Shown here in pieces: positions 24,624-36,908 of a DNA stretch of 64,000 nt. The notes beneath the pieces are model-generated. The model was not told the DNA's origin and did not search any database. It saw only the letters and a list, made by a program, of their open reading frames with translations. The translations under genes were made by a program, and so were the position numbers. The first letter of the stretch is position 1. Each line of letters opens with the position of its first letter. Source of the DNA: Oopsacas minuta (Eukaryota; Porifera; Hexactinellida; Lyssacinosida; Leucopsacidae); the NCBI GenBank assembly GCA_024704765.1, contig JAKMXF010000244.1, positions 53,905 through 117,904 on the forward strand, in the 5' to 3' direction.

Positions 24624-25952
24624 CAGGGCGTTCAATAAGTCTTGCGGGTTATGATATATCTTAGGAATTAGTCAAGTAATATATCTAACTTTCATATATT
24701 ATAAGCCCATATAGTTAAACTCCATATACTGAAAATTTCAAGCTTATTCAATACAAATTATGAATTTTTGAGATAGTTACGTGTAGTCGATTTATCCCAC
24801 TGTTGAATTTATGGCTTCAAAGGATGATAATTTCAACCTCAAGTTGCGAGTTAAATAGAGTTTCGCACAATACTCAAGATCCAGCCTGTACAGATCTTCA
24901 ACGAGTTACAGGAGATATTGTGCATGGATTGCCATTCCAGATCTACTGTAGAGCGATGGGCTACCAGTTTTAGATCAGGTGATGCTGATGTCACAGATTT
25001 GCCTCGATCTGGAAGACCGGTATCCGCCACCACTTCAGAAAATATCGCACTCATTGAAAGTATGGTCATCGAGGACAAGTGCATTACTGTCAACCAGTTA
25101 GAACAAAGTACAAAGATTTCATCGGGAGCTATTCATACAATTCTGACGACTAAGCTTGGATACCGATCGGTTTGTGGGAAATGGGTCCCGCATAAGCTCA
25201 GTGAGAATCAAAGGTTGGCACGACTGAATATTGCCAAGAAACTCTTGGAAACTTATGAGAACTGCGATTCTAGACGGCTAACAGAGATTATTACTGGTCA
25301 CGAGACATGGGTGTACTATACAACACCATATAGCAAGTAAAAGAAGCGATCATGGGTGAGGGGCGACGAACAACCGGGGAAAATTCCTAGGCCCGACTTC
25401 AGAAAACCTAAGATTATATATACCATCTTCTCCAGTAGTCATGGAATTGTCTTGCAATTACCTTGTGAGAGTGACAAGGCTGTTACTGCTACTTTCTTTA
25501 CAGAGCAAGTGCTTCCAAATTTGATAAAAATATAGAAAAGTACCGTCCGAAAACCGGTACTCGAGGAATGAAGATTGTAAATGATACGCCAATTCCCATA
25601 CAGCTAAGCTTGCCAAAGATTTCTTAGATATAGAAGGGTTAGAATTACTTCCCCATCCACCATACTCACTAGACCTAGCTCCGTGTGATTTTTGGCTATT
25701 CCTCAAGCTTAAAATCTACTTTCAATGCAAAGATTTTAACACATTACAAGCACTCGGAACGGGTTTGAATCAGTACTTCAAATCCATCCCCGAAGCAGAT
25801 TACAGAAATGTGTTTACAAGTGGGTGGAAAGGTTAAAACTTTGTGTATCTGCAGGAGGGGATTACTTTGAATAAATAATATAGTGAATTAGTGTGTATAG
25901 TATTTGTATCATATTCTATGATATCACCCGCAAGACTTATTGAACGCGCTAG
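24624..25952 (+). mobile_element. mariner-like transposon, decayed
   Basis: About 1.33 kb. Inverted ends share GCGTTCAATAAGTCTTGCGG, preceded by CAGG on the left and CTAG on the right. TA follows the right end; the left flank has lost it. It lies 331 bp from the P-like element, in the same UBR4 intron and antisense to UBR4. Confidence 0.9.
24811..25875 (+). pseudogene. mariner transposase, broken
   Basis: Begins MASKDDNF. Later come HSRSTVERWATSF and DLPRSGRPVSATTSENI (the N-terminal helix-turn-helix of mariners), KWVPHKLSENQ, TGHETWVYY, SWVRGDEQPGKIPR and PPYSLDLAPCDFWLF. The fold is a DD34D catalytic core. The usual GDETW is GHETW, so the first Asp is lost, and the HDNA motif is replaced by NDTP. 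Stops after 25338 and further frame changes confirm that it is dead. Confidence 0.88.
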
Positions 25953-26120
25953 TAGTGGTTTTTGCAATTTAACTCACTACAAAAATTTACACAAATAATC
26001 TTTGGAAACAGGTAAGCAATATAGATATTTCACGAAATAATATGAAGAAATACTGTGAATAGTTCATGCAGAAGTTTAGATTAGTAACGAAATGAAGTAT
26101 ATCAAAACTTGAAGACAAAC

Positions 26121-26338
26121 CTTTCCATTCGCGATGGAAATACCGAGTTCCGCTAAAGACCTTTCCTTAAAAGCTTGTGCCAAATGTATCATTTGCGAAT
26201 CAGTATCCTTCCTTGACTTAATAACTTCATCACGAAATGATTCAGAAGTTAAGTTATTGAGCAAATTCTCAGCCAATGAGCCAATTCCTTTACTGGTGGT
26301 AGCTTTCTCTGTTAAATGTATTTGTGGGATAATTTGAG
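26121..26338 (-). CDS. UBR4: UBR4 exon, GIGSLAENLL segment
   Basis: 218 bp: two bases then 72 codons, phase 0 at the donor (AAG|GTTTGT); acceptor TTTATTTAG. It contains IIPQIHL, then GIGSLAENLLNNL, then a charged helix and LAQAFKERSLAELGI. This is the human order SIPNLHKL, GIGTLAENLLEAL, RAEKKRMAMAMRQKALGTLGM. The first two bases complete an alanine codon with the previous exon's final G. The plus-strand frame at 26134-26337 is its shadow. Confidence 0.93.
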
Positions 26339-28330
26339 CTAAATAAAAATGTATTTTGATTAAACAAATGATAAAGCAGTGTTTGTTTACATTTACAAAA
26401 TGCGGCAGCAGCATAATTTCATGTATAATCTTCTAGCTACAATTATCAAGGAGGAAACTATATAATATCGTTATGATGTGATTTCCTATAAATAATATAA
26501 AGAAATATATGTAAACAATAGTTTCTTCTCGACTACTAGCATTAAAATTTCAGATGATCAAGAATATACCCTTGAATGCATCTAAAGCAATTTGTATTAA
26601 GTCTACGTCATGGCGGCACATTAATCGTCCTTCTGTGTCACGCATCGGCACAATGCTGTGAAGCAATTGGTTAAATGAACAACTTCCCGATCACCGCTAA
26701 GTGTTGATGAGAATGTAAAAGGGTTTTGTTTCGCAACACATGGAATTTAGCAAATTTATTGAAAGATTCGATCATTATATCAATGCAATTCAATTCATAC
26801 AATATGTACATATAACTGGTGAGTCACAATGAATTGACGTTTTCAGAGCTCGATAAATGGCTGAATTAACACATTCTGAAGTAGAGTAATTGAAATTTAG
26901 ACAAGAAGTAGCTACTTACGGCACTGGACAAGTAATATTTTACACCAAAGTTAAGGAAATGAGATAATAGTGATGGAACTAATCTAGGGGCCCAAATACA
27001 TGAGGTTTAGAATCAAAAAAGTAGAGATAAAATTCAATTTACGTAGTACATATAACAGGGATGTATCCAAGTGGGGGACATATGGGCCAATCTCCCCCTG
27101 GCGAAATCTAGTGGCCGAGCAAGACCCTCTGCTAAATCTAGTTCAACGAGATATGTCTCAGTGACACAAATTGGAGGTTCGCGAGCTGTGAATGAAAGGT
27201 CAGGAAAGAAATAATTGAAGTTAAACTGGATGAAATTAACGAACTAACTAAAACAACAAACTGAAAGATCGAAATGAACAAATTATTTGCACTCTCGAGA
27301 AAGTAACTTAGAATGTGAACGTGAACAAAAATCAAAGTATGTCGATCTGAAATGAACAGAAATAAATTTCAATTATGCAACATTCCAAGCAAACTCCTCT
27401 GATGAGTGTTTAGAATAGCAATAATTTAAAGATTTGTAAATCCATGGTGAGATTAGTATACATGTTAAATGCCAAAATTTGCTGAAGATAATAATAAACA
27501 TGATGCATTTTGCTAATTCAGCATAAAATTCAGTTTTACACCTACAGTTGAGGGCATTAAAACTTGGAATAGATAGAATACTAAAAGTTGATTATTATAT
27601 CCTAATAAACTGGGTCCTCTCTAAATGTCTATCATGGGGGATTAGTATCTGAAGAGAAGAACTAGCGATCTTCATGGACAATAAATTATAAATGAATAAC
27701 AATTAAGAAATTTATGTATTAGAAAACTGGACAAGTAAAGAGAACCCTCGAACATATGGATTAAATATGTTCGAGGTAAATGCAAAATCAATATTTACAA
27801 AATTGAAAGAGAGTATTTCAACTGCAAATCAAAATTGCATATATTTCTAGAAAACATATTACTGCAAAGGCTACTCTTTAAAGTCTATATGAAAGGATTC
27901 TATGTATATATACATGTTTGGCCTGCATGTAATGTATTATCCTCGCACGCCAATAATACATATTATGCGGATCAATATCTAATGAGTAAATACATTTGAG
28001 AGGGCGAAAATAATCTACGACAATAATAATATTTAGGCCGGTCAAAATCCAGCGACTATATTGAATTTTATCCGTACCAAACTTCCTAATATAGAATGAA
28101 TCATACGGAATTTTGATATATCAAAATAATTTTGTGCCAATTTTGTGACGGAGCAATATTCCTGTGATAAATGTCTAAGACAATACAGTCAACGACTTAA
28201 TCCGTAAGAGCTCCGATAGAGGTGAAAAAACCCAAAATCCCAAAAACCTGTGAGCCATACTCAGAAAGAAGAAAGTATAAAATATAAGATAACTAAATAG
28301 GAGGGAATTAAGAAATTACAAATTCCTCAC
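26339..28330. other. Short UBR4 intron
   Basis: About 2 kb of AT-rich DNA between two firm exons, free of recognisable transposons. A 12-bp-arm palindrome sits at 27746-27776 (CCTCGAACATAT and its complement). Confidence 0.6.
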
Positions 28331-28531
28331 CAATCAACCTTTGACAAATAGCATGATCAATGCAAACACCACCAAGGAATCTGAGAATATAAGTCAAAGA
28401 AGGTTTACTCAGGAATGAGTCCCAATCTTGGCTATGCTGTGCGAAAACAAAAGTAGGTGTAAATTCCTTGAGATAGTCTATTGCTGCATTTACTAACCCA
28501 GATTCCAAGATAATATCTTTCAGCGTTAGTC
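28331..28531 (-). CDS. UBR4: UBR4 exon, segment before the UBR4 E3 module
   Basis: 201 bp: two bases, 66 codons, one base. Acceptor ATTCTTTAG and donor GTGAGG. Residues LTLKDIILESGLVNAAIDYL, WDSFLSKPSLTYILRFLGG and CQRLIG are collinear with the human stretch LKDLILQKGITQNALDYM, WKKFLSRPALPFILRLLRG and QVLIG. The preceding intron is over 12 kb and holds three mobile elements; the following one is about 2 kb and holds no recognisable element. Confidence 0.93.
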
Positions 28532-28802
28532 CTAAAGAATAATTAAGTAATAGTAGAAACTTCGCTAAAAAACAAAAGATAATATCTAATATCATAAAGC
28601 AAATTACCAATTACAAATCCAGCTACGTAGATATCTTTTGGAAAGATAGCAACTGGCAGTCCATTGAAAACTTGAAAACAACTAATTTACATTTTGCGGG
28701 AAGATTTCTACATATTTTGTCTGCTTTACACTTCTTGTAATGGAGCAATCCATTAATAAAACAACTTTTATTAGCCATATCCTATGTTTGGTCAGGTAGT
28801 CA

Positions 28803-28843
28803 TAATAATAATAATAATAATAATTATTATTATTATTATTATA
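28803..28843. repeat. AAT/ATT palindromic microsatellite
   Basis: A run of AAT units switches to ATT units, forming a perfect self-complementary tract next to the left end of the 28844 element. Confidence 0.95.
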
Positions 28844-30193
28844 AGGGCTTGTCTAATTAGCAACCTGGGTTGCTGACTGATTTCTAGGAACACTTGTAAT
28901 TGGATAACATCAAGCAACCTACGTTGCTAGGGTTTTCTATATAGCAACCTAGGAGATGCATTTAAGTATATTTTTCCTTCATTTTGTATTTCACAATAAC
29001 GGAAGTTATTGTAATTTCAGTTTTTCGGACAGTAAAAACATTTACTATCATTTTACCCTCCTAGTTAGTCTGAATTTCGTTTATCTAACAATACTTAGTT
29101 ACATTCTTTTCCTAAATATATATTTTAGAATTTTGTAAGATTAGACTATAAAATTTATATTCATGTGTAGTGTGTATGTAGATACAGCTGACGAAAACAG
29201 CACATGTATTGAACGAGAATATTTCACAATCGTAGAAGTTTGTGGGATTTGGCGGACATTGTATTAGATAATATGTAATTCTAATGTACAGATACGGGAT
29301 ATTTTCAAGACATTTTTGCAAGAAAATGTGTTAAAAAATCCTATATATTATACATTATTCAATGAGAATAACTGCCAATAATTACATATACATATTTGGT
29401 AAAAATACTTTCCCAATTCAGGCGAGACTTAGAAATTATATAAGTATAGAAGTATTGGTATTAAGTCCAGAGAAAATCAAGATATTTGGACCCTGACCGA
29501 ATTTGCGTAGGGATTCGGGATGTTGAAACAAACTCGGGTGGTTGGACATTCAGGGTTAAATATTTATTATACTATAGAATATTTAATAAAGGACATATTT
29601 CCAAGGATGTATTTGAGTGGCGAAAATTAGCCAAACAAAGCGGTTAGGAGGAAAGTAACTAAAAATTAGGGTAAAATTGAAATAAGATCATTTAAAAACA
29701 AGAATGATTGATAAACACAAGGTTGAAACTATTTTTGTAAGCTTTATATACATTCTTACTCAAGGAATTTAAAGTTTTAAACTCTAACCATCTAAAATCT
29801 AAAGTATATACTTAGGAGATACGATGTAACGGATGATTATTGAAAAATCTCGAAATTTCAGAACCGTTAGAAGGGTAAATAATAGGAAAAATGAAGATTT
29901 TCATAAAAATTCATATGATGATTGATAGACAATATCAATAACTTCGTATATTTGGGATAAAAATGAAAGAAGAATCCCCACCAAATATTTCGGAGGAATG
30001 TGTGATATTAGGACGTAAAGAAGGTGATAAAAACTCATTTTTGGGTGAGGGAAATATCAAACGATGTGGTAATAGATTAGTGTTCCTTTTCACTACGAAC
30101 GTAATTTTGGTCGTACCAGTAAAAGCAAATGTCTCTCCTAGGTTGGTAAATACAAATGTCCTAATAACCCAGGTTGCTAGTTAGACAAGCTCT
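28844..30193. mobile_element. Non-autonomous TIR element
   Basis: About 1,350 bp. Left end AGGGCTTGTCTAATTAGCAA and right end (reverse complement) AGAGCTTGTCTAACTAGCAA, both continuing CCTGGGTT, with about 27 of 29 positions alike. A subterminal motif AGCAACCT...GTTGCT recurs at about 28911-28950. The frame 29963-30184 is open but unrecognised, so the element seems to be mobilised in trans if at all. Superfamily unknown. Confidence 0.75.
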
Positions 30194-33106
30194 AATAATA
30201 CCAAAAAAATAATATTAATATAAGAGCAATATACATAACAACCAGTCGTACTATGTTCTCTCAATCCAATAAAAAATTTATCAAACTATATTCCGAAAAA
30301 TTATTATGAGCCTAAATATCACGATAAACTCAAAACCTCCATCAAAAATTATATATACATAAAATGGGTTAAGAAATTAATTCTCTATTCTAAGAAATCC
30401 TAGAAAACTGTTAAAGTAAACAGATATTCTTCTTTAGTTTGTATTAGGGACTATAAAATATCACCGATGATTTCCAGAAAATGTTAGAACGAATCTTAAA
30501 ACTTCAAAAGTTTCAGAATTGGATACTTTGCTCGTTGGAGTTTTGGCATTTATTCTAGTGATTACAATTGAAGATTATTCACACAATAAAAGTAATTGTA
30601 CATATAATACAGAGATTGCAAATCTTTTCTAAGAGAAAGTGGAAAAGTACATAAAATACGAAAGAATAGGATAAAATACCGAAAATATATGAAAAATAAA
30701 GAATATAATTTAAGGCTATGAAGACATTGTTAAATATGGATGAACTTTTCAATGAAGAGTGGAATGTCAACGGAAAAATATCGATCGCTGATACCTCGAG
30801 ATCGATTACAAATATTTTGATTGATCAGGTTTGATTTATCTATTGGATTGGATTGACGTTGCATCCATGACTCTACGTACCTGGACATCCAATTGTATAA
30901 CAAACTTCCCAATGAATAACCTGTAGTCCTGATACGTTACCGCACTTCACGTTGCATAATCAGAGGTGCCATGCATAATAGGAGGTCACGATGAATAAAT
31001 ATAGGTCGAAAGTTTCAACTATACATTCTGTAAAGGTTTTATATTCAAATATGTGAGACACATCATTTCAAAGAGTATAACCCAAAATTTTACCTGGCCC
31101 TGTGTAACCGAACCCGATCACAGAAAACTGCTTTGTAATTCATCGAGGACAGTTATTGGATGCAATTTGAAATGGAGCATATACAAAACATCTAAAAGTA
31201 GCAGCAAGTCTTCAAATTTGAGTATTTGGAGCTTAAAATTGTGAAATTGGTTTCATATCAGTGGAGGTGACTAATCTGAATGAAATCTTGGATAATTCAC
31301 TCCTATATCTATTTCAACAACATCCTTAGAATCAAATAATTATCATTCCACCATGCTTATTTATACAATACTTTACATACTCCAGTTCTAGATTATACTA
31401 TTAGAATCTAGCTACAAACTCTACAACATTCAATAGCAGTTTTATCATCCAATCACCTAATTCCATTATTTACAGTACTGACGAGCCAGTATATTTGTAT
31501 ATCTAGGCGAATTTTAATGAATAATTTAATCGTATTTCGAAACTCTTTAAATGCCAATTTAGTAAATACTGTGCGCTTCGCTTGATATGTCGCTATATAA
31601 CAGAAATCTTTAAATTTGTACGTCGGGCATCTTCAGAAAAGGGTACAATGAAACAACGATTACGAGCGATATAATGATTCAGTAAAACTAACACTCGAGG
31701 TCATATTATCAATAGCGTTATTATAGTAGAGCAGTTTGATACAGATCAAGATCAATAGTAAATAATTCAACTAGAGTAAGTGAACAATCAATTTACCTTA
31801 TAATTAGAGAAATTGAATCTTGTTCAATAGTTTTATACAGCATTATGAGATCTTCCTCGTGTTAAGTCAGTCATCTCCAAGAGATATGGAATTAGTATCA
31901 AATAACTCAAGATATTTCTTATCATTTGTATATTGATACAGAAGAAATATTATGATCATTTGTTAGATATTATATAGAAAAATCTCTATAAATAAGTTAG
32001 TGTTTCTTAGATTTCGGGCAAATTTGGTTGCAAGTACACAAAATCCTAAATTTCTCTAAACATGACAATATCTCATTCCACCAAATACAATATACAATTC
32101 CCACGATAAATCTAGCTGATTATCTGAATGAAGTCTAGTGACATCAGTGAGATTTTCACCAATTTTTATATCTGAATCAGAATATCATACAAATAAATCT
32201 TAGATGATTATTACAACGATACGCTAACAGGAAAGTTTTAGTTTTGACGATCCTAAGTAAGATAAAATAGTCTAACTATTGCAGATGGATGAAATGTTTA
32301 AGGGAATCATAAAATATACAACAAATTTGAATGTATTCCACAGTTTAAAGTTTTTGATCATATTTGTAATAAAAGTACTGTGAATAATCAATGTATAATA
32401 TTTGATGAAGAATTAAAAGATGATTGTAGCTGATGGTGCCATTTTCCAACGAATAACAAATTACTCTTAGTTGAAAGATATATACTTTTAGATCTGAAAT
32501 TCCGATAAATAGATCCATAACTTCAGAAAAAGAGCTTTTCCGGAATTAACACAGAAAAGCATCTGTGCTTCTATCTTAAGAAAGGTTTTAACCTACACAT
32601 GAAGTGATAAACCAATATCCAACTCGAAATTCTACATCACTAAGAATTACATACACACATCACATGTGTATTTCGCTGCTTTATTTATGCCTCTAATTTG
32701 TCAACTTCGCTTCGGTTAGATAGTGATACCAACCGGTTGTCATAGATGAGTCAATTAAATTCAACAAAGATGTTATCCATAAAATATAAATTAGGAAAAT
32801 ATCATCCTTTACAAAGACTAGTCGCTCATTCTGGTGAATGGATCAGGGATTGTAAAGACAGCCAACGAAAAGAAAGATTACCCGTAAAAATAATGAACTC
32901 TAGTTCATTATAGTATATATATACGACTTGTTTACCGGAGTGACCAAGTTTTGGACTCTTTGGGAATGTTTTGAAATGCAAGGAATGTGGTGGAGCTTGC
33001 GAGTATGTACGTTAATATGTAGGAAGCGAATTTAAAATGCCACGTAAAGATCAGGATGAATTTATAAATTCCCTGGTGTCAAAAAGTTAACGAATGTATG
33101 CATGTA
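30194..33106. other. Intron DNA, no gene recognised
   Basis: AT-rich intron with short unrecognised frames only (for example 31053-31244). Confidence 0.4.
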
Positions 33107-35541
33107 TGTTACACGCAAATCGTGAGATTGCCCATTTCATGCATTGGGCAAACAAATTGCTCAATGGGTGAAATGGGCAATTGGATTGTCCATTTCATTG
33201 AATAGATATTTGGTTACTCATTTCATGTAATGGTCTTTCAAATTATTGCACACATCATGGAATGTGCAATGCTGTTTATCTAAAGATTTTCGAGAATTCG
33301 TACTTATAATTCTATGAGGAAACATGATGAGAAAAAAAATTATATGAATGAGAAGTGAGAAAAAATTTAGGAAATCACTTGAGAAAACAACTTACTCTGT
33401 CTGTTTTCAATACGTACTAATCTATGTTGTCACATGATCCTTTCCCATGACAAGCACTGTTGCATATTAGCCCTGCCTTTAAACAAGAGCAGCGTTTTGT
33501 TAAACAATTGCTCTTGCAATGACATCTGAGAAATCCCTGACCACCACATATGCTCTGTGCTCGAACAATTTCGCGAATCGATAATTCTTCATCTGGTATG
33601 TGTTCCGAATTCAGTCCAGTAAATTTGATCAATTCAACTTGATTTCTTGCAAGTTGGCCTCTTATTTTTGCAGTTCTAGTTCCTATTTGATAACCTCTCT
33701 GATCAAATTCCAAAACAATCCCAATTATATTCGGTGGATCACCTTTGCTTCGATCAAACTGGGATACGGGCACAGCAACCCTATCACCGATACGAAGAGG
33801 ACGCAGGGTGCGAGTACTGCGTGCAATCATTTTTTTGGCTTGTTTTTGGATACCTTCGCAAGCTTCTATTCGTGCACGTCTTGCTGGATGGCTATCATTT
33901 CCTCTAAAGTCCGAGAGTAGAGAAGTAAAAACATTTGTATGATGAAATTCTGGATCTTTTCCTCGTATTAAATCACTAAGAATCTCTTCAGCACTGTCAT
34001 TACCTAGTGGAGTTGTGGTACATGGAAATATATGAGTACTTTCATTCCCCAGGGAAGATTCTGCCATTGGGAGTAGATGAGTTCTTTCATTCTCCAGTGA
34101 AGATTCTGCCATCGAGGGGGGTAGATGATTACTTTCAGCATCAGGATTGTCATTACCAGGTGAAACTATAGTTTCTGGATTATTAGAATTAACATCTCCG
34201 TTTTCAACTTCACAGATTTGAATTTCAAGATCTTCTTCCAATATACCTGTAAATATTTTATCGAGAAAATCTGTTGGTAGAATACTTTTCAATCACAACG
34301 TGGTCTGTTACCAGTCATTGCTTTATACGGTTCCATTCCTATTGCTTCATGATATGAAGTGTTCATAGACCATTGCACAAAACGGATCCCATAGCTCCAT
34401 TTGGATGCATTATTATCTCATCCAAACCATCAATTGAGTCCTCATGGACTATTGCTCCGCTCAACTGATCCTTGACTTTGGGGATGACGTGGACGTCCAT
34501 TCACAAGAAAAGTTCTGTCCAAAGAGTAGAAAATTCTTGAATCACTTGTCCCGTAAATTCACGACCATTATCTGATTGTAAGATATTTGGTGCACGAAAG
34601 TCTAGGAAAATCAAAAGCAATTGATTTGCAACTTCTGTAGCTGTTTTTCTTTGTAGAGGACGAATAACATGGAATTTTGTTAGATATACCATGTAATGTA
34701 ATGTAAATCTGAAATTACCATCTTGGATTGTTTGCATATTAACAAGATCCACCTGGCCACGTTCATTTAAGTCTTTCACTGTTAGAGGACGTATAACTAC
34801 GCCAGAAGCAGTCTCTCGTCTTGCTTTCTTCTCTGCACATTTTTCGAAACGTTTTATATATTCCTGGACAAGGTAACGCGGGATGTTGGCAAAATTATCT
34901 TGTATCTTTTTGTGAGTTTTCTTTTCACCTCCATGGCCTGTTGCAATATGCATATAAAATATTGTATTAATAACTTCCTCTTTTGTTGCCATGTATTTTC
35001 CATTCCGCTTAGTAACTTTAGCAACAGATCCAAAAGATACTAAGGAATAAACATTCAATATATTGTAACATTCTCTTGGAAGAGATTTTCCCGTTTTTCC
35101 ACGTCTCAAGACATCGACGACTTATTTTTCATAATTCTTATCCCATAGAGTTGATTTTCTGCTACTATCTCCTCCATATCTATGATTAATTCACCCAAAA
35201 GAAAAATGAAAGCATTGATGTTCCCGAATTGAGATCATTTATAAATGAAGAATGCTTTGATATGCACTCATAACTACGTGTTATTAGGACAACATTATAT
35301 TCAATAAGGAAGAGTGTAATCATAATTGGTGTTGAAAATTAATTATTAATGAATAACATGTTACTAAGACAACAGCATTGCACATTTCATGAAGTGTGCA
35401 ATAAATTTGAAAGACAATTACATGAAATGAGTAACCAAATATCTATTCAATGAAATGGATAATACAATTGCCAATTTCACCCATTGAGCAATTTGTTTAC
35501 CCAATGCATGAAATAGCCAATTTTACGATTTGTGTGTAACA
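33107..35541 (-). mobile_element. Ginger-like DNA transposon (integrase type)
   Basis: 2,435 bp with 170-bp inverted repeats (33107-33276 and 35371-35541) beginning TGTTACAC, the TGT start shared with retroviral-type integrase substrates. Flanking 4-mers are TGTA and TATA, so a 4-bp duplication is only approximate. The gene lies on the minus strand, as UBR4 does. The repeats contain nested palindromes built on CCCATTTCA / TGAAATGGG. Confidence 0.85.
33417..35169 (-). pseudogene. Ginger/KRBA2-like integrase-transposase, broken
   Basis: From the N-side: SSRKSTLWDKNYEK, a stop, then VVDVLRRGKTGKSL, and a His-His-Cys region (HIATGHGG, KCAEKK; one Cys missing). The integrase core has QVDLVNMQ, ILQSDNGREF and, out of frame after about 34501, RPRHPQSQGSVERSN, giving the D, D and E residues. 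The last piece (33417-34292) has RVAVPVSQFDRSKGDPPNII, like the GPY/F-type tail, then a cysteine-rich end (CHCKSNCLTKRCSCLK). The order matches KRBA2/SCAND3-like proteins derived from Ginger transposons. One stop plus frame breaks near 34300-34500 disable it. Confidence 0.88.
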
Positions 35542-36908
35542 TATATACATCACTTCTACCATGCATATTATTCAGAAATGTCAATGATTACTATCATATA
35601 ATCATTCTGATCAAAAACTATTGATAGAATAAAAATAGATACTAGACTGTTATACAACCATGATACTAAAGCTATAATAAGAAATTGTGGTCAAGCCGTT
35701 CCGATTCATTGATTTTCTATAAGTATATAAAAACTAAGTTGTTTAATACGTTTTTCATGATGTTTTTATAGCACGTTCAATCCTAAATTTTTGGCGGAGT
35801 GACTTCTATTAGGATGATTTCTGTAATTAATATATTGCACAATAATAGTAAGTATTATAAACAGTGCGTGGTGCGTGTTATACGTTATACGCGTATTATA
35901 CAAATATGTATAAAACAAAATTAATACACCTTTGAGTAGAAGCCGTTAGAGAAAGTTCAGGTCCTGGAGCTATAATAGTTCCCGAGCCCCAATCTGTTCT
36001 TACAAATAACAAGATTTAGTAAAACAAAGTTAAATTTACAAACATTGAGTATAAGAAATTCCCTGACAAAAACGTTTATATAAATCTAAAATATTTAAAA
36101 TGGGGAATTTGATTCAAGATACTCATTGCCTATATAATGACAAAAAAGTTGGATTAACGAACGAGAAGATGGAGCAAGTATCCAAGTGCCTGCGGACCCC
36201 TTGTTCCGTCGACATTCTCGTTAGAATTATATTTTCTGCCCAGTGCTTCGGGCCTCCGATAGACTTGTTGGAGGATGAGGCCTTGTTAGTTAACATGAAT
36301 ATCTGGATATCGATTTCCATTGAATTTTGAAGAGATTTCAATTCTATTAAACCAACTTCATAAGTCTCAGTATTAGTAAGACTGCACACAGTTATTCAAA
36401 TCATTGCATCACCATGTAAAAGTTCATTACATTAGGAATTTCGACGTTGCATTAGTGGAGCACCCAAACGCAAAGCCAAAAATGAAAGATACACTTTTCG
36501 TAAAGTCCTCCCTGCTTTCGTAAAGATATTTTAGTACCCGACAGATATGATCTCACTGATCAATGGCGGTTGGAAGGAGCCTCAAGGATGCTGGTACCCA
36601 AGGACCTCAACACCCCATGATCCGTTCCCGAAATATTATGATAATTTCATTACACCTAAACGAAGTGAAGGATGGGCGTTTAAAAATATTTAGTCGATGT
36701 AATGAATTCCTTCATCAGGAAACTCTAGGAAGGTAGGAACTACCAGTATATAATTATTGCGAGTGTTAGTGTTTTCCAAAAGACAATAGTATAACTAGCT
36801 TTCTCGTAGAAACAAATATACTGAGTAGGTCAGGTTGTACTTTGTTAATTTACCAAGTGGAACAGTTGAGGGAAAATCTCAAATAAATTTTTAATAGAAA
36901 TGCTACAA
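35542..36908. other. Intron DNA, no gene recognised
   Basis: A less AT-rich stretch at about 36100-36330 has an open plus frame (76 codons) without recognisable motifs; 36430-36660 is similar. These may be scraps of older elements. Confidence 0.35.

Noticed and set aside
26134-26337. Open plus-strand frame opposite a UBR4 exon
   Set aside because: Its minus-strand partner matches UBR4 with proper splice sites; this is a shadow. The same holds for 50308-50595.
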